A stretch of 64,000 nucleotides of DNA from Linnemannia hyalina (lineage: Eukaryota; Mortierellomycota; Mortierellomycetes; Mortierellales; Mortierellaceae): positions 2,542,001 to 2,606,000 of the forward strand of contig JAHRHY010000004.1 of assembly GCA_019671135.1 (NCBI GenBank), in the 5' to 3' direction. The notes beneath the pieces are model-generated. The model worked only from the letters and a program-made list of their open reading frames with translations. It was not told where the DNA came from and searched no databases. Positions 1 through 12,764 of this stretch are shown here, piece after piece (the stretch's first letter is position 1; each line of letters opens with the position of its first letter). The position numbers and the translations under genes were made by a program.

Positions 1-346
1 AGAAAAGAAAGAAGCAAGAAAGGCGTGCTTGTCTCGATGCGTTCATCAACGACGAAGGGATCAAAAGAAGTCTCCCCCTTGTCTGAAACACGTCCTAACA
101 ATTAAACGCGTCTTCATCCTGTCTACCAGTCGCGTATAGTAACCCTGTGTGGTCTTCGGTTACGATCGACACGCTATGCAGATCACGTTACAAGGGCCTC
201 CTTGTCATTTTATACGTCCTTCTTTACAACAATTTCAACCAAAGCATTCCCCCGCTCTCTACTAGCGTAACAGTATCCCATTTCGATCTAGTAAAGTAAG
301 CAGTTTGTATTTTACCATAAGCTGTCTATCGCACACTCGGCGTCTG

Positions 347-377
<31 letters not shown>

Positions 378-801
378 GAGAGGGATATTTTTTTTAGGCG
401 TTTGGCGAAAAACCGGATTGTATGTCAAAGGGGCAACAGTTTATCGCTTCTAGTGTTTTTTCCCGTTTTGAGCATCACGCATGAGTCTGAATCGCAGGGG
501 GAAGGAGAACGAAGAGGACGAGGAGAAAATGCAACATGAGAATCTGGACGTGTCAAGAGTTCCACGACCCAACGACCACACACCTTTTTTCATATCAGCT
601 TTTATATCACAATGCGAACAAAAGAGAGGACAATGCAGAAAGTAACAGACGACAACCGGTCTTTTCAAGAAACAGGACATACAGAAAACACTTTATATGT
701 TTAACAAGAATATCACGAAAAATATATATTGCTGTTTTTGCGTACACTATCAGTTTATTGGTCGCCTTCGTTACTGCGCTCGGCGCACCGAGATCTATTC
801 G
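1..801 (-). other. 3' flank of the WD40 relic
   Basis: Read on the minus strand, this stretch aligns by eye with the downstream flanks of copies B (44907-45351) and C (55287-55760). Shared landmarks are the CTGCATTGTCCT stretch, the ATGCGTGATGCTCAAAA stretch and GTGCGATAGACAG. It therefore marks the 3' end of an old family member. A run of 29 T at 349-377 sits where B and C have only 7-8 A on the opposite strand, so the homopolymer has expanded in the relic. No independent gene is seen here. Confidence 0.7.
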
Positions 802-2469
802 CTACCCCTCATCATCAGTCCAATCGCCTTCAGACCCATCGACAGATCCATCGTCGTCTGAAGAGAGCTCCCTGTTATCAGCAATGCACTGCGCCAACAA
901 CGTTTGGTAGATTGGGCTCAGACTAGTCGCATCATCGAGAACAACACCTAAGCTGCAAAGCGTCCTAAGATTAGTGCCCCAGAGCACCTTAACGGCCGCG
1001 GCTCTATCATCGCTCGACACTCGCCATACTCGGATAGACCCATCCACGCTAGCTATGATGAACTTCTTCGGGACAACTAGATTCCTAGACAGGGTTACGA
1101 TTGCCGCAGAAAACACAAAAAGCCTAACTGCGCAACGCCAGCTCTCGATGTTCCCTGCAGTCAAATGTCGACGCCAGAGAAGCACAGTGTAGACCCCGCT
1201 GGAGGATGCCAGAAACTGACCGCACAGGGAGTGGGCAATAGTCACGTCGTCATTGTCTTAGTCCGTCAATCTGAGAAGCGGCACCTTCATCTCCAAACTA
1301 GGCTCATCCGAATGCAGGCCCTACAAGGCAACCGAGCACATTGTGCGTAAAGCAAGCTGCTCACCATTGGGCGAGTAGTCCAATGCCAGGATATCCTCCC
1401 ACCACCTCACCCTCTCTCCCTCCTCCTCTTCCTCCTCTTCTCCCTCCTCCCTAAACTCCACCTCCTTCAGTTTCACCTTCTTGGACGCCAAGAAGACTCT
1501 TGCCCGAAGATCGAAAATACTGGCTTTTCCGGCCTGCGAGCAGATCGCAAGTTGATGTCCTGTTAGTGAGACCTTCAAGTCAAAGATCAATCATTATTGT
1601 CTCCATCTCCAACAAGAACGCATTGCTGCTCCGTGTCATGGAGGTCCCACAATCATACAACCCCATTGTCGTCAGAAGAGGCGATCCAGCGACCACAAGT
1701 TGAATAAGCAAGAATATCCACTACACTCGAATGTCCCTTCAAGATCTGTCCTGCTGCACCAGTGCTACGATCCCACAATCTCACTGAACCATCCTCACAC
1801 CCGGTTGCCGTCCGAAGAAAATGCCAGGGTGTTGATCGACCCTGAGTCCGGCAGCTCAAACGACACTGATTCGTATAATCCAGTTGTAGCATTCCCTTGT
1901 TGGATAACATATTGGCTACTGGAAGAGAAAATAGATAAGCCATCGGGAGAGTAGGCCACCTGAAGAGCGTCACCGATCTGATCTTGTAACACAGTTCTGG
2001 AGGGACTAGAGTTCGCCTTCCATAGACGCACTGTTGCGTCCTCAGTTACCGATGCTATGGTAAACCCATCTGGAGAGAAGGTAACGTCCCGCACAGAGTG
2101 CGAGTGATGGTAAAACGTGGAAATGAAGTCGTCTGTGGATGCGTCCCATAACATCACCCTGCTGTCCTCGCTGGTTGTAGCGATCGATTGGCCGTTCGGG
2201 GAGAGAGCGATTCCCGTAACGACGCCGGTGTGACCTTGTAGGACAGGACCTGGGCTATTGGAGACCATATCCCATAGCCGCGCTTTGCCGACATCGTGAC
2301 CGGAAGCGATCCATCGGCCATCTGGAGAACAGGCAAGACTGTAAATTCCTCCCAACGAAGGACTCAAGACGACCCCTGACTCTCCTGTCTCTGAGTTCCA
2401 AAACCGAATCGTCCCATCCCTGCCGCCTGATAAAAGCTGACGACCATCCAGGGAAAACTTGACGCTCAT
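802..2469 (-). pseudogene. Decayed WD40 C-terminal fragment of the NACHT-WD40 family (relic copy 0)
   Basis: Only the second half of the WD40 region survives, beginning in the repeat that reads SVKFSLDGRQLLSGG and ending with an acidic tail and a stop at 802. The frame is broken several times. Segments lie at 1795-2469, 1653-1973, 1321-1590 and 802-1245 in different frames, and each matches consecutive WD40 repeats of copies A-C. At about 1395-1466 a CTC/TTC-rich microsatellite replaces the short KKLREVPILAL stretch of the intact copies with a Glu-rich insert. There is no NACHT domain, no pentapeptide stretch and no plausible start. The homology also continues a few codons upstream of 2469 through a one-base indel (GGC..GAGCGTC). 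This is a dead, older duplicate. Confidence 0.88.
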
Positions 2470-3560
2470 AACCCTCTTAGGAGGCCTTTCACGTCCAAAT
2501 TATCGTATGGTGTTTGCTACATCTCTGCAGATCTTGATAATATCCACCGCGACCATTAGGGGAGAGCGTATGTATAATATTAAACATGCAAAATAACCAC
2601 TGTAACATTCTTTATGTAAATATCCTACTACAGTAAACACCAACCTATTCTCCAAACAAAGTCTTCTTATTTTTCGCACATCTCTTGAATGTGTCCATCT
2701 ACTATTAAACTGTACCCCTCACTGCAAGATTCGCCGGAGTAGTTCTTGTATGTGATCATCTAAAGCACTTGTACTCTCAACTGTATCTTTGTCATGAAAT
2801 ACAGGAGAGAGATTTTTACATTATAAAAAAAATTGTGCTGTCGGTTGCTATTTTATCCTATGTTCTGTTGCCAACTGTGAAGAGATCTATCAGTTATGGA
2901 AGTCTACACTACATTCCTTGGGCTTTGGATATTTTTTATATGCTTTTTTTATATCTTTTGCACTTGGAGAGGCCGCATAAACAATGTTGAACGCGAACTG
3001 CAAATGAGGATGGAAGAGGCGTTAATTGGCAAGGCGCCTACAAACACCATGACAATCCAATAGCCATAAAATCTTTCACATTGGACAAAAAGTCGTAAAC
3101 GCGAACATGAAATGGGTGCGTGTCAAGGTGATTATACTCTAGTATTTCGTTCCTTATGCCCTCATTGGTATTCTACTCGTCTATTCGGCTCGCTCCTTCT
3201 CTCCATGTTCCTTGTTCAGAACTCATTGCAGGCGGTGGGGTGGGTTGGTCATGTTTCATGTTTGTGGGCGTTGCTTGGTGAGTGGAGATGCCTTCTTCCA
3301 TTACGACTAGAGTGTTGGATGTGTAGGTGGGAGTGGAGGGCCTCCTTGAGCCACACGGAGATCGAGGCTTGAGAGGGTAGGAGAACCTGGATTGTAAGAT
3401 ATAAAGAAAGGTATGTGCGTGGCAAAGTAAGGAGTAAAGCACAGAGATAGATAGAAAGAAAGAAAAAGAAATGGGATTAGAGAGGGGGTATTCATATCTG
3501 TCCGTCCTGATGGATGACAGTGCTTCGCCATCATATCATTGATTATTGATCGTTGATAAA
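2470..3560 (-). repeat. Duplicated intergenic sequence upstream of the relic
   Basis: About 150 bp at 2490-2640 (minus strand) matches 46213-46360 downstream of copy B. Common words are GATGTTACAGTGGTT-like, CTAATGGTCGC, CAAGATCTGCAGAGATGTA and GATAATTTGG. Around 3080-3130 the minus strand carries CGCACCCATTTCAT and CGCGTTTA, as at 47686-47720. The stretch 3200-3540 resembles 56600-56880. The duplicated unit therefore includes intergenic DNA as well as coding sequence. No coding potential of its own is seen. Confidence 0.65.
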
Positions 3561-5975
3561 AGACGCGTTTGTCTTATGTCAAAGTGAAAGGGATCAAATA
3601 CATTCCTTCTTTCTCAATCCAACGCATCTTGTTTTACGGTCGCGTCGATCCTCCATCTCGATCCCGTGATTTTTTTTAGAGGAGGATGTTTCCTTGAAAG
3701 AAGCTAGAGACAAAGACAATGTAAGGGATAACAAAGAGATAAGTATGGGAGAAGAAGAGAAGAAGGGGATATGCACAGTTGGTACTGGATGCATGTGCTT
3801 GCGTGTGTCATCAAAGGACACAGTTGTTAAAAAGAAAGAAGTGCGTACTAATGCATTTGAAGAAAGGAAGAAGAACAACAAAACTACTCCAAGCGAGTTG
3901 TACTTTTTTGCTTCACGCGTGATTTACACTTTTCGTTTCGTCTGTTTTTCTTTTTGTTCGTTTCCTTTGGTGTTGGTTCGTGTTGACGATCTCTCTTTTA
4001 CTCGTCCGCTTTCTTTTCTCTTTTTCTTTTTTTCTTTTTCTATTACTGCTCATCCCTGCTCTACATAAAAGTAAATAGACGCAACAAACGTCTTAAGGCT
4101 TTCTTACTCTCATTACCATAATTACCAACTACACACACCCTTCCTCCCTCCTTCCGTCCTCCGCCCTCGCAAGACATTTTCGTGGCATTTGCTGCGGGGT
4201 GTAAGAGTACAGTATATTGAAGCATCTGCTGCAAGGAGTGGTTGCTGGTTTCTGCTCGTACCCGACTGATGTTCCCCACTCATGCAAACCCTTTCATTAT
4301 TTTTTATTTTCCTAACGTCGCACAAGAACGCAATAAAGTAAAATGGCCTGATGTAGAATTTCGTTTAAGATGACAACGCTCAATCAAACAAACGGCCTTC
4401 GCTTTTATTACCCTCCACATGTTCGGATAGCTACACGAAATACTAGCCTGTTTACGGGGTACCAGAGGACTAGTTGTACACTAAACATCATACGCAATAC
4501 AAGGTTAAGGTGGTCATGGTGTCCACTTACCGCTAGAATAGATGAGGCGAGATGGATCTCCCTTTGTTTACCTTGTTTGATGTTCATAAAAAAAATGCTT
4601 ATGTTTATTTTATCTGCATGATATACATGCATGCGTGTGCGCAACGACAAACAAATAGAGCTTCAAAATGAGCATATTGAAAATGTCCCCGATAATAAGA
4701 ATGACTAATGGTCGTTTGGATAGTTCAGAGATCTTTGCAAGCAAGGACCAAGTAAACAGAGAAGGGCTGCTGTATCGTGTATCGCGAATGGACATAATCC
4801 GGGTCCCCCGCTCATAATCTCGTTCTCACTGTTTTTACTTTGCTCGTCTTGACTTCTCCTTCCCCCTCATTATTCTTCGCTTTAAACGAGAAAGTAAATC
4901 ATTCGGCCTTTGCTCATCAAGAACGCGGTCCTTTCCTTCCACCAGTTATCAACCCACTCCCATGTTCTCATTCTATCAATTGAGACTGAGAGGCATTTGT
5001 CACTCTACAAGAACAAAACAAATAACCGTGGGTCACCAAGTGCACCGCCCTTGTATGAGCATCATCTGTTAAATTGCAGATACACATGGGCACAGAAGAG
5101 AAGCTATCCAATATTATTAAAGCGTAGGAAAAAAACAACAGGATATCGTTTGTCGTGTGGTAAAGATTGACATGAGGGTTCTAATAGAAGAATAATAACA
5201 AAACAAACAAGATGGCGTGTTGTCATTGTTTTTTTGTGGAGAAAACGAGAAAACAAACAGAACAAATGGACAGATGGCTGCCTGAACGAGTGAGGAGAAG
5301 AGAAAGGGGGGCAAGATTGAATTCAATATTTACAGAAAAGCACTTTGTCAGCGCGCGAAACTACTAATTATTAGTTTGTGTATGTTGGACATGGTACCTT
5401 CTCCATTGTGTGAGGTAACCATGCTTTGCCCCCCTCTCCCTCTCACTCCCCCTTTTGCTTGGAGGAATGACGGACACATTTTTTTTTTTTTTTTTTTTGC
5501 CGTGCTGGGAGTTCCACACGGACGTCGGGCAAAAAGGGCGTGTCTGTGGAGAAACCACGACTTGGTATGATTCTGAGTTTCGAGTGCCTGAATGAGATGT
5601 GGAGCAGGATCTAATTGAGCAATGGAGTGAAATGGTGTCGCTGACCTGGAAGCCATGTGCGTCCCTACAATACGACTGGGGAAGTAAAACGATTATTGTT
5701 GGTACCAGAGACGGCCGGCCAATTAAGTACCCACTGCGTAGCTTAATATGCGCCAGAGCCAAGAAGAACATAAGAACAAGAGGCAAGCGTCCCCTGTCTC
5801 CTCTGGCAGGAAAAAGAGCACATCGGGGTCGCCTGATGGCCGTTGAATGGGTGTCAAGAGGAAGAGTGCTCTCAACCTTTGTTTGTCTCTGTTCTCCAGG
5901 CCTGTTTCCATTCAAGATTCATCGGTGTTGTATTCTGAGCGTTTATTCCGACCCTCCCGCTCTTGCTCATGATGG
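3561..5975. other. Intergenic, no gene seen
   Basis: AT-rich sequence with only short, compositionally biased open frames and no recognisable domain, RNA gene or long repeat. There is a T tract at 5480-5498. Confidence 0.5.
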
Positions 5976-6017
5976 ATGAACAGAAACTGGGCTGTCGACA
6001 CGAGGCCATGCAGACAG

Positions 6018-6025
6018 TATAAATA
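6018..6025 (+). promoter_or_regulatory. TATA box of the GPI-protein gene
   Basis: TATAAATA lies 173 bp upstream of the ATG at 6198. It is followed by a long CT-rich leader (6028-6195), a common pattern in highly expressed fungal genes. Confidence 0.6.
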
Positions 6026-6197
6026 CTCTTCCTTTCTCACTCTTCTTCCCCTTTCCTCACCTTCCTTCCTCAACGATTCTCCGCCCTCCCCATTTTTCGA
6101 CTCTCACTCCTCTTCTCTTCTCCACACTAACGTCCCCTTCCCATACATACCCTTCCCCCCTCTCCTCAGTATTCTCATTCCTCTCATTCCTTCCACC

Positions 6198-6989
6198 ATG
6201 AAGTTCTCCACATCCTCTTTGACTCTCCTCGCCGCCTCCATCACCCTAGCCAACGCAGCAACCCTCGACCAATGCTCAATCTCTCTCCTCGGCCTAGTCT
6301 CAGACCCAGGTCTCAACACCTGCCTGCCCATGCAACAGCTCTCCTCACTCGTGAGCGCACCCCTCATCACCCCACTTATTGTCAACAACACCGCAACCGC
6401 TCTCTGCTCCCTCCCCATCTGCCCTACCGCCTCTGTCGCCCTTGTCCAGAGTACTGTCACTCAGAACTGTGTTAATGCGACCGACCCGGCCACCGCAGAA
6501 CTCGTTCTGGGCGCCGCAAGCTTGTACCCTCCGTTCAGGGATGGTATGTGTCAACGTATCCCCGGCGGGAATGGAACCTTCTGTATCACGGAGCTGGCCC
6601 AGACCATGTCGGACTACCTTACCAAGCACCCCTCACCACTCGGCATCAAGATCTTTGCAAACTCGACAGTCCTCCAACAATACGTCGCCGATATGCCAAC
6701 GGCGCTCCTGTGCACTCCTTGCAACAAGGCCATCATCAACCCTATCCAGAACTACATCACGGCCAACAAGGCCACCATGAAGCCCACGATCTTGGAGTGG
6801 GCGAATATTCTCAACACGGGGGCGGCGAGCAAGTGTGGCGCGGATTTCACGAATGGACAGAAGCCTACTGCGACCGCTGGGTCTGCTTCGCCAACGGGGG
6901 GTGCTAGCGGCAGTGGTGCGGAAGGAATGAAGATTGGTGGTGGGTCGATGGCAGCATTGGCTGTTGCGATCATTGGAGCTTTGTTTTAA
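6198..6989 (+). CDS. Secreted Cys-rich protein, probably GPI-anchored
   Basis: Intronless, 263 aa. I chose the ATG at 6198 because it follows the CT-rich leader, has CACC upstream, and begins a clear signal peptide (MKFSTSSLTLLAASITLANA, cleavage near residue 20). The open frame extends further upstream but only into leader-like sequence. The mature part has ten cysteines (26, 42, 70, 75, 91, 118, 129, 172, 175, 213) and four N-glycosylation sequons (63, 93, 125, 155). A Gly/Ser/Ala-rich linker (222-249) precedes a hydrophobic C-terminus (251-263), as expected for a GPI signal, so the product should sit at the plasma membrane or cell wall. I do not recognise the family with certainty. It resembles uncharacterised fungal cell-surface proteins with conserved cysteines (DUF7729-like is a guess). 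No function is assigned. Confidence 0.85.
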   Translation: MKFSTSSLTLLAASITLANAATLDQCSISLLGLVSDPGLNTCLPMQQLSSLVSAPLITPLIVNNTATALCSLPICPTASVALVQSTVTQNCVNATDPATAELVLGAASLYPPFRDGMCQRIPGGNGTFCITELAQTMSDYLTKHPSPLGIKIFANSTVLQQYVADMPTALLCTPCNKAIINPIQNYITANKATMKPTILEWANILNTGAASKCGADFTNGQKPTATAGSASPTGGASGSGAEGMKIGGGSMAALAVAIIGALF

Positions 6990-7587
6990 ACCTGTCATCC
7001 CTCTTCTCTCTCTCTTTCTCTCTTTTTTCCCCAATTGTCTCTACTTCTTTAATTCATTCTCCTCTACTCACTTTATTTCCCTCTTTTTTCCCATCTTCCA
7101 TTCGCCCTTCTTGCCTCATGTTTGAAAGTAATAAAAAAATATATCAGAGCATTATTGTTATTGTCGTTGTGTTGTGCTATGATAACATTGACGACTTGGG
7201 GGTCCCAGCCATTGAATGAACAAAAAAAACACAATGGGTCTATAGTAGCACGACGTTGATACCTTGTCATTGGTACTATGGCTTAGAAAAACAAACAAGT
7301 ATGGCATTACCATTACAGCATGGCAACAAAGCTCGACACTTAAAGCCGATAAGTACAGTTATAAACCAACCCAAACTTTAAAACCCTAAACTAGGCACTA
7401 TTGTACATGGACGCTTCATTCTTTCAGCCGACATGTGCCATCATCTCTTTGTTGTGGGACGCTGATTGTGCCCATTGCTTCATTTTTAATATACAAATAT
7501 ACATTAGTGAGACAGAGAAAATGAACAAATGAACGTAAAAAAAAAAAAAAAAAGCGCGAGAAAATAAAACAGAGAACACACGCCACC
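6990..7587. other. Convergent 3' region
   Basis: Gap between the stop codons of the GPI protein (+) and the P5B ATPase (-). It contains AT-rich 3' UTR-like sequence and an A tract at 7539-7553. No gene is seen. Confidence 0.5.
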
Positions 7588-10500
7588 CTATGCGCCCATC
7601 ATCTCGTCCTCAACCATCTTGTAAATCTTGACAGAAGACTTCTTCTTCAACGTTTTCTTGGGTACCGGATGTCCAGCAACCGCCGCCGCACCCGCACTAC
7701 CAGCACCACCACCACCACCACCATCAACATCAATGCCCACACTCTGATGCCCCTGATGCCCTGTCCGCTGCGTCAGATCCTGGGTTCCATAACCCCCACC
7801 ACCGCGACCACCAACATTCTGCAAAGGAGGAGACGCAAAGACGTCCTGCTCCTGCTGGTACCTCGCCTCCTTCTTCGCCTTCCTACCTCCCCACCATTCA
7901 CCCACAAGTTTGGAAAACCGGGGGAAGACCCACGCTTCACAGACGAGGGAAAGGGCAAGGTTGAGTCCTGCCATGACGACGATGAGGACCCGGAATGAGA
8001 AAGGGATATGGATGAGTTGCATGAGTTCGGTGATCCATGCAGTTGAGAAGAGGACCATGATTGCCGAGGTGAGTACAAGTGTTACTGTGATCAACACGAA
8101 CGGGCCTATTTTGTCATGTACACATACAAGTATTAGAGTAAGAGTTATGTTAGCAAAAAGGGGGTGTAAGAATGAAAAGGAAGATGCATCGAACCAAGAA
8201 GAAAAAGAAAAAAAGAAGAGGACTTACGGTTGGAGGCCATGGGCTTGCGGTAAGGCGGCCCAACACTGAACACAATAGCGACCAGCAAATACTGGAAACA
8301 ACTCAACAAGAACAACACCGTATTCTCAATACAATCAATATTCTTCTCCGCAGGGTCATAATCCGGTGGGGTATACCAAGGCTGATGCCTGACAACCACA
8401 AACAGACACCCTTGGAACAAGGACTGGATTAAGATCTGTCCGATGAGCGATGTCAGAACCTTTTTGGAGACAAGGTTGGCGGTAGGGCGTTTGGGGTGGA
8501 GGACGGGGAAAGCTTCGGTGCGGCCCATAAAGACTGCGATGGGGAGGATGAGGACGAGGTCGATGTAGAGGAATTGGAAGTCACCCAGGTTGGAGGCAAA
8601 GGCGTAGAGGAAGGAAACGGTTGTGAATTGGATGATGCTGTACAGGGCCATGTACTTGAAGCAACTGAAACTCGTCACCAACGCCGCCCTTCCCTCCCTA
8701 TTGGCAGTTATTGAACAATTGCACAAAGATTGTGTTAGTTCATGCTGAGAGAAGAGACATATAAATAAACAGCCACAAGAGAGCGAAAATAGGAAACGTA
8801 CTGGATGACTTTGACAACGCAGGCGATATCGTTCGATCGGCTCGTAAAAGGTGCGGCAACAGAGGCCTCAGCTTCACTCAAACTGATTCCCACATCCGCA
8901 GCCTTCAAAGCTCCACAGTCATTAGCGCCATCTCCACAGAATCCGACACAGTATCCAATCGCCTGCAGATGTTCAACCAACTCATGCTTCTCGTCTGGCG
9001 ACATGCGTGCAAAGATCTGCCCTTTGACCAACATTCTGTTCAGAGTCGAGGTGGAAGCATAATCGACCATCCAGCGGAAGCAGTCTCCTGTCACTGCGAG
9101 GACATAGTCGTTCATCATGTGGCTGTACCGCGGGAACTCTGGTCCAAGGCTCGATCCATCCGACCACGTCGTCGCCGGCTATTTCATGTTCATATCGTCA
9201 ACGGTAACAGTATGTTAGTAAACAAGGATCACATTTTCCAAGCGAGAATAAATCTTAATGCGCGAAACGAAGTGACAAAGGGTTACCTTGAGGGTGAAGG
9301 GGTCGAGGGTCATGCGCTCGTTATCAATGTTCTCCCAGACAATCTCAGACGTCTCCGTAACAGAATCTCCAGAAACAAAACGAGGGGCATACACCTCTCT
9401 CGCCTTATTAATAAGCCCACACTCTCTCGAAACACTGATGGCCGTCAAGACATTGTCTCCCGTACACATAACCTGCCGGATCCGTGCATTCCCCAGCGTC
9501 GCAATAACAGGCGCCGTCGTCGGTTTCAACTTGTTCTCAAAAACAATGAACCCCAAAAACGTCAAATCCGCCTCGGCCTGTTCACGCTTGAGTCGCTGGG
9601 CGCGGATAAAGTTGAGGGTCGGCATGGCCTTGTAGGCACAGGCAATGACACGGTATCCGTGGTGAGTATAGAAGGCGAGGCGTTCCTGGTAGTCAAGTGG
9701 AAGGGAGCCCTTGATGCAGATGTCGGTCATGACTTCAGGCGCTCCCTTAACGAAGATGTCCATGCCGGGGCTGTGGAGTCGCTTGACGATGACACTCATC
9801 CTGCGCAACTGAGAGACAAACTCGAAGCACCGAATAATTCCCAACTCCAAAAACGCGCCCTATTTGCATATGAGAACAAAAAATATTGTTAAATAGTTGC
9901 GCTACAAGTCATCATTCATAACATTTTGCAAAACGATCCGAAGACCTTACGCTTTCGTTGGAATCAGAGAACTGGGAGGTGTTGTTGTGCTTGGCAATCA
10001 TGTCGTCGAGGTTGAACTGCTTGCCACCTGGAGGTCGAACTACAGTCGAAACAATTCCGTTTCCACCTGAGACACCCTGAGCCGATTCCGAGACACTGGC
10101 TGTCCGTGCGCCGAGTCCACCCTCCTCCAAAGTCCACTGCGTAAACTCAAACATCTTGAGATCCAATGGGTCACCAATCAACTCGCCATTGAGAGACTTG
10201 ACAGAGTGACAAGTCGTCATTGCAAACAAGAGCGCCATACTCTTCTCCAAAACAGAAGTCGGTGCTTGATGCATCTCGTCGACGTTACTCAACATCTCGC
10301 CAAACTTGCCCGTCTCACTATCAGGGCATTGTACACCCAACACATCGAGCCCATCCTCGGTCAGGGTTCCAGTCTTGTCAAAGCACATACAGTTGATCTT
10401 GCCTCCAATATTGACACGCGTGGGGGAGATACAAAAGATGTTGGACCGCTTGAGTCGAGCAATTGCAAAACTGGTACCGATCGACATGGTGGCTGGGAGG

Positions 10501-12715
10501 GCAGGTGGGACGACAATAGTAATGAGGTCCAGCGCCTTGACAATCATGGCCTTGAAGGGGACACCCATGCGGACAAAGTTGACAGTCGAGACCAAGAATC
10601 CGAAGCAGGCAATCATGGCGAGGATTCCAATGAACCGGAAAGAGTCGCGATAAAACTGGAAATCGTTGGGCTTGGGGAACAGCATCGATCGGATCAAGGT
10701 TCCCTTGGTGGTGTTGAATCCAATCCGAACCACCATAGCCAATCCACGCATGGGCGGAGTAGTCCCGTATTCTTCGTCGGCGGCGTCAGTTACTGCGGGC
10801 TGTTTGGCGACACCAGGTCGAGCACGAACAATCTTGGTTCCCGAAAACAAAAAGTGGCGGGCAATTTCTGAGGGTATATTGGCGAGAGACAGATCCATGT
10901 GTTGCAAGGCGGCGTCCGTGATAGGGATCTTGGAGACGGGGACGGATTCTCCTGTGAGCATACTCTCGTTGACGATACAGTCTCCTGTCAGCAAAACGGC
11001 GTCGCAGGGGAACACTGTCAAGTCCGAGTCCGTCACCTCAAACACATCTCCCGGTACCAGCTCCTCTGATCCAATGTAGCGCCCTTTGTGAAGAAATGGT
11101 AATAGTAGGCTATGGTTAATATCAGCCGTTTAAATAGTCACTTTTGGTACACCGCCAACCCTTATTGACCAAGAGAGACTTACAGCGTCCAGAGCGGAAC
11201 ACTTTGGTGTTGCAGGTAAAGCGGGACATGCTGCGCATCCTCTTCATGGTCTTTTTGGTCTCAACCAACTCGGTGACGACAGAGACCGTGGAGATGACAA
11301 GAATACATGCGGCATAGTAGTAGTAATCGTCGGCGAACCAGAGAGCCATCGAAAACACTTGAAAGACGTAGAATGGATGGAGAACTTCCTGAACGAGCAG
11401 CTGTGCGATAGTCTTTTCCTGAACATCAATGAGGTTGTATCCAAAGACCATGGTGCGTTCCTGATGAGTCTCCCGTCCAATGCCCCGCTCGCAGTTGGCG
11501 GCCATGTTCCAGTCCGAGTCCTTCCATTGCGAGTTCTGCATGAACGCCTGGGCCGAGGGGTTGTAGATGAAGCGGATGTACTGGTAGTCAAAGTAGCGCA
11601 TATCATGCAGAGTTCCTGTCGTCTATGCGTGGGCAAAGAGTAAAAAAGAAGAGATAATGAAGTGCATTTGCATAAGGTTAGCACCTTGTAATCATGTTCC
11701 AGGGGTGCTCTGGGACAGATAAAAAATAGTGTCGTTGGGTGAAGAAGGATCAGACAAGGAGGCATTTCAGTTTCGAGCAGACATCATACCACGGTGTCAT
11801 CATAGCGTTCGTCGTCCTCTGACTTCTCCATCTGCTCGGGACTGAAGACCGAGTCGATCGGACCTCCATAGTACTTTGTGAACACCGACTCCATTGCTAG
11901 CTGGCCCCACTCGTTCTATTTGGTTTGATTGTATTGAAGGGAAAAAAGAAGATGATGCCAATTAGCAATTGTATCGATTACGATCATAGGCATGGCATTA
12001 CTTAGGCTGTGTGGAATCCCATCCTAACGTAAACTAACAAAAGATATAAGACATAAAACATACCTGGACAACAATGAATTCGGCATGGTTCATTTCGCAC
12101 TTTTGGGCGACAAAGGCGATGTAGTGACGGGGCATCCAGCGACCGAGGAGGAAGATGATGCCGAAGGAGAGGACACAGAAGATGTAGTAGAGGTAGAGGC
12201 GATGCTTGCGGAATCTGTGTCCGGTGAAGATCAACTCCACATCTTCCTCCTCGAGATATACCCTCTGCTGGCACCGATCATGCCTGTGATCTGTGTGGGA
12301 TTCATAATTATAATTATAACCAATTGAAAAAAATGAAAGAGACGCAACAATAAATGGTTAGATCTCTTTCCGATCAGGTGGTAAACTAGCATTGTGGATT
12401 GCTCCTTCTTGCTCCTTGGTTATGAAGAACGGGCGGGTTCCCAGGCCATCAAGGGCAAGTCTGACTCGTGCGTCATGAACCCCTTCATTGCAAACCCAGA
12501 AGAAACAACAAAAATATACAAGGGAGCGGACAAAGAAAACGTAACAGAAGGAAGAAAAAAAAAACATAGGAAAAAAAATATTCGTTCGGGGTAACCAACG
12601 AAGCTTCTGTGTGTCTGTGGGAAAAGAAAAACAAGTATTCCGCTCTCAACAACAAAAACAAACAACTCTCCCTGTAACTTTGGTCGTGTGCTCAATGGGG
12701 CCCTGCTCCTCTCTC

Positions 12716-12764
<49 letters not shown>

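Noticed and set aside
5364..5915. 183-codon minus-strand open frame
   Set aside because: Biased composition (a poly-Lys stretch from a T tract), no domain, no leader features and no supporting homology within the window.
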